5,141 bases of DNA. Origin: Thiodiazotropha sp040507245. GTDB taxonomy: Bacteria > Pseudomonadota > Gammaproteobacteria > Chromatiales > Chromatiaceae. Made by a program: the position numbers and the translations under genes. Where the stretch lies: positions 1 through 5,141 of the forward strand of contig JBEVVH010000227.1 in NCBI GenBank assembly GCA_040507245.1. Direction: 5' to 3'. The notes under the pieces were generated by a model. That model was not told the origin of the DNA. It saw only the letters and a list, made by a program, of their open reading frames with translations, and did no database searches. Of the stretch, positions 1 through 5,141 are shown piece by piece. The first letter of the stretch is position 1. Each line of letters opens with the position of its first letter.

Positions 1-39
1 CTTTCCATGTCGAATTGTATTTTGTCTTTCATGTATCAT
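1..39 (-). CDS. Possible start of a gene leaving the window (partial)
   Basis: Two overlapping minus-strand frames open here and run off the left edge. One starts at 32 and reads M-K-D-K-I-Q-F-D-M-E. The other starts at 39 and reads M-I-H-E-R-Q-N-T-I-R-H-G-K. A purine-rich AAAAGAG lies just upstream of both. I recognise neither product. The DNA is AT-rich, unlike the operon to the right, so it may belong to another insertion element or a foreign gene. The stretch is too short to decide, and both frames may be chance. Confidence 0.22.
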   Translation of the reverse strand, partial: MIHERQNTIRHGK

Positions 40-54
40 CTCTTTTAGCCTAAG

Positions 55-60
55 TTTATA
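55..60 (-). promoter_or_regulatory. Possible -10 element (TATAAA) for a leftward transcript
   Basis: On the minus strand the sequence reads TATAAA, 23 bases or less upstream of the possible leftward starts at 39 and 32. The hexamer that would serve as -35 at 17-bp spacing (78-83, TGTTCA) matches the sigma-70 consensus at only three positions. The site is weak and is noted mainly because the surrounding 63 bases are AT-rich. Confidence 0.2.
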
Positions 61-63
61 GAA

Positions 64-168
64 ATGACACAGAATTCTGAACACTACCTGCGTCTTGGAA
101 TTCAGATTGCGATTCGCACTATTGGGACTTATCTGAAGCGCTGGGGATTTACACCCCAGAAGCCCTTG
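64..168 (+). pseudogene. IS630-type transposase fragment
   Basis: The frame from 64 to about 168 encodes a stretch containing I-R-T-I-G-T-Y-L-K-R-W-G-F-T-P-Q-K-P-L. From family knowledge, R-T-V-G-x-Y-L-K-R-W-G-F-T-P-Q-K-P is the characteristic end of the helix-turn-helix region of IS630-family transposases, just before the catalytic DDE domain. Only about 35 residues remain. Upstream, the frame meets a TAG at 46-48 and no frame of 1-63 continues the homology. Downstream, after Pro-Leu, the reading becomes antisense of the neighbouring gene and the similarity stops. There is no catalytic domain and I see no terminal inverted repeats, so this is an inert remnant truncated at both ends. The frame stays open to 327, but that extension is not real coding. 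Confidence 0.75.
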
Positions 169-1099
169 CTGTGGTTTCGAAATCCTGATCGGCAATCCAC
201 TGCAGGATACGCCGGCCACCCTCCGCCATCTTCGCCCTTTGGGAGAGTTCCGCCATCCCGCCCAAATGCTGGCTGGAAACCCGTTCGATCACATCCCACT
301 TACTGTTGGCATCAAAGGATTTCTTGATATCAGGCTCATCGAACAGATCGAGTAGTGTTTTGAGGTAGTGCCCGGTCTCCTGGGTGAGTGCGAGAATGTT
401 GCCGTAACTGGAACGATCAAGGGCGAATCGCAAGTCAATGCCCAGCCGTTGAATACTCGCCAGGTTGCCAAAGGGTCTGTCATCGATATCCTGAGAGCTA
501 CGGATTACTTCACCCACCGTGAGATCGCGAAAATATCGGGCCATTGCGCTCATGAAGGCAACCAGTTGTCGATGAAAGGACTGGTTGACCACAGCACCTG
601 CGGGAGCGGGCGCCGATCCATAGTTGAACACCCGGCGGTAGGCAATCATGCGATTACGCAGCCTGTAACGCAAAGGACGCCACTTTTCCAGAATGTAGAG
701 ACCCCGGGCTCCCGGACCCCGCTGAATGCGCATACGACCGTTGGTGAACAACTGGCGTAATACATCGGCCACCTGAAACACCTTCATGCGCTCGTGCTGG
801 TAGATGTAGTAGAGCTCTGAAGCCGCATGTAACTGACTGGGCATCACCGCTTCATCGAAATCAGGCACTAAATGAGGATAAGGCAAGTCGCCAAATGGCA
901 GCACTCCATTACCATTAAAACCAATCATATCGGCAAAGCCATAGCTGCCGTCACCGGAAGCACCCTGTTGCAGTTCACCAAAACGACGCTCGAATTCACC
1001 TTCCAGGTTCTTACGCTCCTCGGGTGGCAGCTGAGCCATTTGTTCGCGCAGGAAACGTTGCCAAAGTCTCGTGACAGTTTCGTAGTTCTCGTATCCCAT
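149..1099 (-). CDS. Uncharacterised 316-aa protein, C-terminus altered by IS remnant
   Basis: This is the last gene of the operon and I do not recognise its family. It starts at ATG 1097-1099 with AAGGAA seven bases upstream. The protein appears soluble, with no signal peptide or clear membrane segment. Residues 1-45 are a charged helical region rich in Arg, Glu and Gln (R-F-L-R-E-Q, P-P-E-E-R-K). A Gly/Asn/Pro-rich loop follows (about 46-80), then a helical stretch with aromatic residues (E-L-Y-Y-I-Y-Q-H-E-R, about 95-104). A very basic segment (about 121-157, G-R-M-R-I-Q-R to R-L-R-N-R) could contact nucleic acid or an acidic partner. The rest to about 308 is helical and contains N-S-K-W-D-V-I-E-R-V (265-274). 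The last five or so residues (about 312-316, R-A-S-G-V) and the TAA stop are read from the antisense of the IS630 fragment, so the original C-terminus is lost and its length unknown. The protein is real by codon pattern and position, but may not be fully functional. Confidence 0.8.
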   Translation of the reverse strand: MGYENYETVTRLWQRFLREQMAQLPPEERKNLEGEFERRFGELQQGASGDGSYGFADMIGFNGNGVLPFGDLPYPHLVPDFDEAVMPSQLHAASELYYIYQHERMKVFQVADVLRQLFTNGRMRIQRGPGARGLYILEKWRPLRYRLRNRMIAYRRVFNYGSAPAPAGAVVNQSFHRQLVAFMSAMARYFRDLTVGEVIRSSQDIDDRPFGNLASIQRLGIDLRFALDRSSYGNILALTQETGHYLKTLLDLFDEPDIKKSFDANSKWDVIERVSSQHLGGMAELSQRAKMAEGGRRILQWIADQDFETTARASGV

Positions 1100-1106
1100 G
1101 GTTCTG

Positions 1107-1112
1107 TTCCTT
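1107..1112 (-). promoter_or_regulatory. Ribosome binding site of the 316-aa gene
   Basis: On the minus strand AAGGAA lies seven bases before the ATG at 1097-1099. It fixes the start within the 43-bp gap that follows the CBS gene. No promoter or hairpin is visible in that gap. Confidence 0.7.
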
Positions 1113-1142
1113 GGTTTGTCTTGGGGGGTGTCTCGGGTGCTC

Positions 1143-1634
1143 TCAGCCGCGCACGATCGACTCGCTGATCAGCTGCTCAATCAGTGCTTTCAAGAGTAAC
1201 GAGCGCTTGAGCACACCGACCCGATTCTGTCCTTTATCGAACACCAGCAGGCTTCGATAGCTGTACTGGTGAAACAGGACCAGGGCCGTTTTCATCGTCT
1301 CCTTCAAATCGATCTCGATGATCTTGTTACGGGGTGTGAAGAGATCCCGTACTTTCACCTCATCGTTTCGGTTGACGGCTGCATTCAGCAAAGGCCTGCG
1401 CGTCACCATGCCGCCAATGCCTCTGCCGCGGCCTAACACCAGCACCACGCCTTGTGGCGTCTGATTTATGAGTTCTAGTGCGTCGATATAGGGTTGAGTG
1501 TCCTTCACGGAACACTGTTCCTGATCGATCCATTCCACCCAGGGTGAGATTGGTTGTGCCAACAGGCGCGTGCTGACATCATCAACGAGCACCTGCATCT
1601 TTTCGAACATTGCGGGCCAGAGTGGTTGGGTCAT
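1143..1634 (-). CDS. CBS domain-pair protein
   Basis: This 163-aa protein consists of a short N-terminal helix (residues 1-43) and two CBS-type repeats. Repeat 1 spans about 44-88 and contains Y-I-D-A-L-E-L-I-N-Q, a hydrophobic strand G-V-V-L-V-L, then G-I-G-G-M-V-T-R-R-P-L-L. Repeat 2 spans about 104-158 and contains T-M-K-T-A-L-V-L-F-H-Q-Y, then S-L-L-V-F-D, then R-V-G-V-L-K-R-S-L-L. This helix, strand, G-hV, basic-x-x-L-L pattern is typical of CBS motifs, which pair into a Bateman module and commonly bind AMP, ATP or S-adenosylmethionine to regulate a partner. No effector domain is fused, so it would act in trans, presumably on another product of this operon; that is inference. It is cytosolic, with no signal or membrane segment. 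The 43-bp gaps on both sides and codirectional neighbours indicate co-transcription. Repeat 1 lacks the usual Asp after the basic residue (Pro81 instead), so ligand binding there is uncertain. Confidence 0.85.
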   Translation of the reverse strand: MTQPLWPAMFEKMQVLVDDVSTRLLAQPISPWVEWIDQEQCSVKDTQPYIDALELINQTPQGVVLVLGRGRGIGGMVTRRPLLNAAVNRNDEVKVRDLFTPRNKIIEIDLKETMKTALVLFHQYSYRSLLVFDKGQNRVGVLKRSLLLKALIEQLISESIVRG

Positions 1635-1641
1635 GATGCCT

Positions 1642-1647
1642 CTCCTT
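1642..1647 (-). promoter_or_regulatory. Ribosome binding site of the CBS gene
   Basis: A near-perfect AAGGAG on the minus strand sits seven bases before the ATG at 1632-1634, within the 43-bp gap after the 612-aa gene. It supports this start and efficient independent translation. Confidence 0.78.
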
Positions 1648-1677
1648 GCTAACTGGTCTGTCGGTATCGGGATGAGT

Positions 1678-3516
1678 TCAGCCTTCCGAGTTCAACCCGT
1701 ACGCAATGCCGGCCAGACTGGTTTCGAAATGCGGCGGGATGCTGGTCGGTTCCGGACATTGGGTCTCAGTGGCAATTTGTCGAAATAGCTCCATCGCTGA
1801 TGTCACAAGCCTGTGTGACGGATCGAGGGGATCATCCAACTGACAAGACGGCGCCATCGCCTGCAACAGATGCTCCCACTGGCCCTGAGCCTCCTGTTGA
1901 GCACAGAGCTCCTCCATCACCCGGTCCCGCTCCTGCTGATCAGTACCGAAAGGCGCCACGAAGGCAATCGCACAATCACCTGTGGGGGTGAACAGTCCAT
2001 CCCAGAGCAGATCCCTGATATCGGTCACCACCTCCGGCAGTTTCGGATGACGGGAGACACAACTCCAGGTGTCACAGAGAGGCTGGGACTGAGCGCAGTC
2101 CAGCGTTTCATCAGCCGTAATATAACCACCAGTTTCACTGGTATCCGGGTTATAACAGGTAACCTGGCAGCTGTTCCCTTCGGCGCAACGCAACAGCCGG
2201 TCAGCTATCAGGCCGTAGGCGGATGCACGCTGTTCGGCAGGCCCTGTACCCTGGGTACTCTGACTCATCGCATATAGGTCGATAGCCCGATCGGTATCGT
2301 AGAGCAGCTTGTCGAGCATGATCTGGCAGCGCACCCGATCCGCACTGCAGTCACAACCGAGATAGCAGTCGAGTATCTGAGCCAACTTACCCCGTGCCTG
2401 AATCAATTCGAGCAGTCGCTGGGTGGGATCATCCGGACCCCCAACGCCATACAGCCCATAAAAACTGATCGGAGGTCTGGCGATATAGAGCAATCGATAG
2501 CCGGTGCCCGCATTTTCGAAGGTATCGAGAAACAGCCGGATAGCCGACAGATAGGTAGCCAGTGCCGGAGCCTGTGGATCAACGCGCCGACGCAGCGTCA
2601 GATCGAGACGACGGAACCGCTCCAGTGCTAGCAGTGCAGTTGCGCCCAGTGAGCGAAGATCCTCGCTGCTGCCCCGGGTGGCCCAGAACACCACATCATC
2701 GAGACTGCGTGCCACATGATTTTCCTGAAACAAGGCGCGCAGATCCGTCAATCCATTGTCTTCCAGATGATTGATGACCTCACGATAGGCCACCAGGCCG
2801 CGGGGCCAGTCGTTGCCCCCATAACTCTGGGTGCTGGTGCCTACCAGGTTACGCAGCGCATTGATCACGGCTTCGCGACGCGCCTGCAGTTCACTGGCCG
2901 GGGCCTGCAACAGGAACCGCCCACCGCCATGACCTGACTGAGCCACCGCCTCGCCCATGCTCACCAGAATCATGTTACCCACCTCATCGAGACTCTTGGC
3001 CAATTGGCGGTAGTGGATGTTCATGTTGGATGAAAGCGCTCCGACATAACGCGCCACCCGGGCATAATCACCCAGCAGACGCCGGGCGGCCATGGCCTGG
3101 TCCCTCTGCCAGGGATCGAGGGCGAATCGCGCCGCATTCGTGCCTTCCGCCACCACTTGACGCAGATTGTGTGCCCAGCCCCGCAGTTCCGGATGGACAT
3201 CCTTGAGCAGTGCATTGTGGGTCAGCGCCTCCAGGTCCTGATCCACATCATTGCGAGCCTGACGTACCTCAGCACTGCTGCTGCCTCCACCGCTGCAGAC
3301 AGGTTCAATGCGGGTAACCTTGAAGAACGGCAGTCCGGCAGCCTCCTGTTCCAGTGCGAGTTGTTCGTCCTGATACCTTTCCCGCAAGGCTTTAGAGACC
3401 GCATCCGCATCGGTCGGATCACTGACCCGCAGATGGCGGCGAATCAGATTATCCAGGGCAACCGCTGCCTGGGTACGTTCCTGGGGGAATGAACTGTAAA
3501 GGGATTGTTGGCTCAT
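1678..3516 (-). CDS. Uncharacterised 612-aa protein with cysteine-rich C-terminal third
   Basis: This is the largest gene of the operon and I do not recognise its family. It starts at ATG 3514-3516 with GAGGTG five bases upstream, 17 bp after the peptidase-like gene. Residues 1-380 look mainly helical, with many Arg/Leu/Ala heptad-like stretches (D-N-L-I-R-R-H-L, residues 22-29; L-E-R-F-R-R-L-D-L-T-L-R-R-R, 298-311) and a Gly/Ser loop (S-G-G-G-S-S-S, 75-81). The distal part differs: cysteines fall at 384, 388, 390, 397, 444, 450, 454, 474, 481, 486, 515, 538, 558 and 587, with one more at 74. The spacing C-x3-C-x-C-x6-C (384-397), then C-x5-C-x3-C (444-454) and C-x6-C-x4-C (474-486), suggests metal binding or disulfide pairing. 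There is no signal peptide or membrane segment, so disulfides would need export by a non-Sec route or an oxidising compartment. Codon use is uniform and no frameshift is seen. It may be a structural or scaffold partner of the neighbouring peptidase-like protein; that is inference. Confidence 0.85.
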   Translation of the reverse strand: MSQQSLYSSFPQERTQAAVALDNLIRRHLRVSDPTDADAVSKALRERYQDEQLALEQEAAGLPFFKVTRIEPVCSGGGSSSAEVRQARNDVDQDLEALTHNALLKDVHPELRGWAHNLRQVVAEGTNAARFALDPWQRDQAMAARRLLGDYARVARYVGALSSNMNIHYRQLAKSLDEVGNMILVSMGEAVAQSGHGGGRFLLQAPASELQARREAVINALRNLVGTSTQSYGGNDWPRGLVAYREVINHLEDNGLTDLRALFQENHVARSLDDVVFWATRGSSEDLRSLGATALLALERFRRLDLTLRRRVDPQAPALATYLSAIRLFLDTFENAGTGYRLLYIARPPISFYGLYGVGGPDDPTQRLLELIQARGKLAQILDCYLGCDCSADRVRCQIMLDKLLYDTDRAIDLYAMSQSTQGTGPAEQRASAYGLIADRLLRCAEGNSCQVTCYNPDTSETGGYITADETLDCAQSQPLCDTWSCVSRHPKLPEVVTDIRDLLWDGLFTPTGDCAIAFVAPFGTDQQERDRVMEELCAQQEAQGQWEHLLQAMAPSCQLDDPLDPSHRLVTSAMELFRQIATETQCPEPTSIPPHFETSLAGIAYGLNSEG

Positions 3517-3521
3517 GGTCT

Positions 3522-3527
3522 CACCTC
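3522..3527 (-). promoter_or_regulatory. Ribosome binding site of the 612-aa gene
   Basis: GAGGTG on the minus strand lies five bases before the ATG at 3514-3516, inside the 17-bp gap after the preceding stop codon. The short gap argues for co-transcription. Confidence 0.65.
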
Positions 3528-3533
3528 TATGGA

Positions 3534-4832
3534 TCAGGCCGCGTTAGCGATAAGTAACGGGTTTGGACCGCCTGATTTGGCGGTATTTGCTTGCATAACC
3601 AAGTGTCGGGTCACCTGTTCCGACAGGGTTCTAACAGGGGCACCAAGGCTCAGAGCGTAACGGCTTGCACTGACCAGGAAACGGGGTGGCAGATCGTCCG
3701 GTACTTCACCCCGTACCAGATACCTGGCTGCATCGCGAATTGATAGCTCGTCATGACGGGTAAACGGGATGACATCAACCAATGCCCTCCCGGCCAATCC
3801 ACGGCGTGTCTGAAACGCAATCTCATCCACCACTTGCGGGATTGTTTCAGCCGCGCTTCCGAGCAGATAGCCAGGCATGCGATGCCCCCGGGCGACCGGA
3901 TAGAGACGCTGCCACAGATCACGGATACGTCCCGCTTCCTGGGCGAACCCGAGTCGATCAAGCATCTCTGCGAGTATGAAGGCACGAAGATAACCAGTGG
4001 GATGCGCCCCACCAGGCTTGAAGGTCAGGGTTTTTGGCGCAGGATGTGAAAGAAAATCGAGCATTCCCCACGCTGCTGCGGGCCCACCCAGCAGAACCGC
4101 GGCTAGGTCCGCAAAGATCTCTTTGCCCCAGAGACGATAGACACTGGACACGTTTGCAGCTGTTCTCTGACGAGCGAAACGCCGCTCCAGTGCGTTTTGA
4201 TTTTCATGCCACAGCCCCATATCCGCCTGAAGATTGTGGGAGACCTCGTGCAGGAAAACCGCCTGCCATGGATTATCCCGATCCCAGGGAATTCTAATCA
4301 GTGGAAAAGGGTTGGCTTCACCCAGCAAGCGGGACAGGGTGACACCACGACGGTATGTGGCGGGCGAATAACCATGTTCCAGATAAGTCAAAGGGCGCAC
4401 CAGGGGTCCACGAAAGATCATCGGTGCTGTGTGTTGAACAGCCGCATAGCAGTCGGAGGCTATTACGTCATGTGCCGCCAGGATCGGGCCGTACCCGGTT
4501 CCCCGCTGACTGAAGACCTCGAAGAAAAGCCCAAAGGTGCGTCTCGCCCGGTCCACTTCACGCTCCACCATGGCCATGTACAAGAGTGCCAAACCGGATG
4601 GAGCGGAACGCCATTGGGCACGCGCGAAGGCGATACGCTTGGTGATTGATTTGTCGATCAGCGCAAGGCGTCGATTGGCAGATTTAAAATGCGCGGCCGA
4701 TGGCGCGAAGGCACGATCCCGAGCATCCAGGCCCACGTGTTCCGGAGTCAGCTGGGAGAGCCGCCGGGCACGTGCTGTCAAAGTATTGAGCTTGGATGCA
4801 AGGAAGTTTTTGAGCGTGCCGGAAGTCGCCAT
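3534..4832 (-). CDS. Putative HExxH zinc metallopeptidase
   Basis: This 432-aa protein carries the zincin motif H-E-V-S-H at residues 195-199, preceded by a hydrophobic strand-to-helix stretch (W-Q-A-V-F-L). Forty residues on, K-E-I-F-A-D (237-242) offers Glu238 as a likely third zinc ligand, with Asp242 in the place often seen in gluzincin-type E-x-x-x-D motifs. A following G-G-P-A and then H-P-x-x-x-L-R (277-283) are also common after the active site in several HExxH families. The reaction would be zinc-dependent peptide hydrolysis; the substrate is unknown. The N-terminal 110 residues are basic and helical, with no signal peptide, so the protein is probably cytoplasmic or exported by a specialised route. 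No pro-domain is obvious. It starts at ATG 4830-4832, 15 bp after the small basic ORF, with AAGGAG nine bases upstream, and ends 17 bp before the 612-aa gene. The exact peptidase family cannot be named from sequence reading alone. Catalytic residues look intact. Confidence 0.85.
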   Translation of the reverse strand: MATSGTLKNFLASKLNTLTARARRLSQLTPEHVGLDARDRAFAPSAAHFKSANRRLALIDKSITKRIAFARAQWRSAPSGLALLYMAMVEREVDRARRTFGLFFEVFSQRGTGYGPILAAHDVIASDCYAAVQHTAPMIFRGPLVRPLTYLEHGYSPATYRRGVTLSRLLGEANPFPLIRIPWDRDNPWQAVFLHEVSHNLQADMGLWHENQNALERRFARQRTAANVSSVYRLWGKEIFADLAAVLLGGPAAAWGMLDFLSHPAPKTLTFKPGGAHPTGYLRAFILAEMLDRLGFAQEAGRIRDLWQRLYPVARGHRMPGYLLGSAAETIPQVVDEIAFQTRRGLAGRALVDVIPFTRHDELSIRDAARYLVRGEVPDDLPPRFLVSASRYALSLGAPVRTLSEQVTRHLVMQANTAKSGGPNPLLIANAA

Positions 4833-4841
4833 GACCGCGCA

Positions 4842-4847
4842 CTCCTT
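4842..4847 (-). promoter_or_regulatory. Ribosome binding site of the metallopeptidase gene
   Basis: AAGGAG on the minus strand lies nine bases before the ATG at 4830-4832 and directly next to the TGA stop (4848-4850) of the preceding ORF, a layout typical of coupled translation in an operon. Confidence 0.75.
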
Positions 4848-5051
4848 TCAAGCGGCAGAGATGGTGATACGGGTCGGACCCTGAATCACATAGCTGCGAC
4901 CTTTACCACCCACACCCGCCTTCTTGACCAGGGATTTGGCCTTGGCTGAAGGACGAGCCAGCTTACGAGTAAGAGTTGGACTCTTCGCCACCTTGCTGGC
5001 GGTGCGACGTACCACTTTCAAAGCGGTAACAGAGGGGGTGCCCTTAGCCAC
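4848..5051 (-). CDS. Small highly basic protein, probably 5'-truncated by an IS
   Basis: The ORF encodes 67 residues from a GTG at 5049-5051. It has 10 Lys and 6 Arg and no Asp or Glu, so the pI is extreme. Residues 1-50 are rich in Lys, Ala, Ser and Thr (R-R-T-A-S-K-V-A-K; S-A-K-A-K-S-L-V-K-K), resembling the low-complexity basic tails of histone H1-like or nucleoid-binding proteins. The last 15 residues (Y-V-I-Q-G-P-T-R-I-T-I-S) look like beta-strand and differ from such tails. The start is doubtful: there is no Shine-Dalgarno sequence before the GTG, and the frame stays open upstream to a stop at 5085-5087, through sequence that appears to be the end of an insertion element. The likeliest reading is that the true N-terminus was removed by the insertion. 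Its place as first gene, 15 bp before the metallopeptidase gene, links it to that protein, perhaps as a substrate, inhibitor or cationic partner; that is inference. Confidence 0.6.
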   Translation of the reverse strand: MAKGTPSVTALKVVRRTASKVAKSPTLTRKLARPSAKAKSLVKKAGVGGKGRSYVIQGPTRITISAA

Positions 5052-5062
5052 GGTGTTGAGGC

Positions 5063-5091
5063 TGTAGAAAAACCCTATTTTTCGTTAGAAT
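5063..5091 (+). promoter_or_regulatory. Possible transposase promoter near the IS end
   Basis: A -10-like TAGAAT (5086-5091) lies 17 bp after TGTAGA (5063-5068), which matches the -35 consensus at only three of six positions. The position, just inside the element and about 35 bases before the transposase start, is where IS transposase promoters normally sit. It is weak, as is common for transposases. Confidence 0.3.
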
Positions 5092-5125
5092 CAAGGCATC
5101 ACAATACTGGCATGGAGAATGGATG

Positions 5126-5141
5126 ATGGCCCGTTACAAGG
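5126..5141 (+). CDS. Transposase start (partial), probably IS1182 family
   Basis: ATG at 5126-5128 begins M-A-R-Y-K before the window ends; an in-frame ATG directly upstream (5123) is an alternative start. GGAGA at 5114-5118 is seven bases before 5126, a good ribosome binding site that favours the second ATG. From memory, M-A-R-Y-K-x-Y-D-Y is a common beginning of IS1182-type transposases. Only five codons are visible, so the call rests largely on the adjoining terminal-repeat-like sequence. A separate ATG at 5112 is closed by TGA after four codons and is not used. Confidence 0.45.

Larger units (their letters stand above)
5054..5141 (+). mobile_element. Left end of an insertion sequence, probably IS1182-type (partial)
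   Basis: The sequence from about 5054 (TTGAGGCTGTAGAAAAACCC at 5056-5075) resembles, from memory, terminal inverted repeats of the GAGGCTGTTGAAAAACC type found on proteobacterial insertion sequences. It is followed by a short leader and a transposase-like start pointing into the element. The other end lies outside the window, so the matching inverted repeat and target duplication cannot be seen. The exact boundary is uncertain by several bases and the family assignment is tentative. Confidence 0.5.

Noticed and set aside
169..327. Continuation of the plus-strand transposase frame beyond Pro-Leu.
   Set aside because: The translation loses all IS630 similarity and is simply the antisense of the 316-aa gene.
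368..760. Open frame of 130 codons on the plus strand.
   Set aside because: It lies wholly antisense to the 316-aa gene, has no convincing ribosome binding site and shows no recognisable motif.
1100..1142. Possible promoter or terminator in the 43-bp gap between the CBS and 316-aa genes.
   Set aside because: No hairpin followed by a T run and no convincing -35/-10 pair is visible; only the ribosome binding site stands out.
1870..2277. Open frame of 135 codons on the plus strand.
   Set aside because: It is antisense to the 612-aa gene; its length is explained by GC-rich codon composition and it has no known motif.
416..3132. Near-identical 17-base sequences at about 416-432 and 3116-3132, both encoding R-F-A-L-D.
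   Set aside because: The similarity is confined to five residues in otherwise dissimilar proteins and is probably chance, not a repeat or shared domain.
4197..4649. Open frame of 150 codons on the plus strand.
   Set aside because: It is antisense to the metallopeptidase gene, whose HExxH motif and ribosome binding site show which strand codes.
1..5141. tRNA, rRNA, CRISPR array or riboswitch.
   Set aside because: There is no regular short repeat array, no cloverleaf-like sequence, and no intergenic gap inside the operon long enough for a riboswitch.

Overview
The window looks like chromosomal or island DNA from a proteobacterium, most likely a gammaproteobacterium. This rests on moderately GC-rich coding DNA, strong purine-rich ribosome binding sites, and traces of IS630-type and probable IS1182-type elements. 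The taxon is an inference; no marker gene is present.

Almost the whole window (149-5051) is one tightly packed cluster of five genes on the minus strand, transcribed from right to left. In order these are: a small, very basic, acid-free ORF (67 codons left, apparently missing its true start); a 432-aa protein with an HExxH zinc-metallopeptidase motif; a 612-aa, mostly helical protein of unknown function with 14 of its 15 cysteines in the last third; a 163-aa protein that is essentially a pair of CBS domains; and a 316-aa protein of unknown function. Gaps are 15, 17, 43 and 43 bp. Each of the last four genes has its own good Shine-Dalgarno sequence, and no promoter or terminator is visible between genes, so they probably form one operon. 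Only the peptidase-like and CBS proteins can be placed in a family. The set as a whole is not a system I recognise.

Both ends of the cluster are cut by mobile DNA. At the right (about 5054-5141) a plus-strand insertion sequence begins: a terminal-repeat-like sequence, a short leader, a ribosome binding site and a start reading M-A-R-Y-K. It lies directly against the first codon of the small basic ORF, so that gene and probably the operon promoter are disrupted. At the left (about 64-168) is a scrap of an IS630-type transposase whose antisense strand now supplies the last five or so codons and the stop of the 316-aa gene. Positions 1-63 are AT-rich (19 of 63 bases are G or C) and may hold the start of another minus-strand gene leaving the window.

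How the genes work together is inference: a putative metallopeptidase and an adenine-nucleotide-type sensor (CBS pair) alongside two unknown proteins suggest a regulated protein-processing or assembly module. The damaged ends raise the possibility that it is now a relic or is read from a neighbouring promoter.
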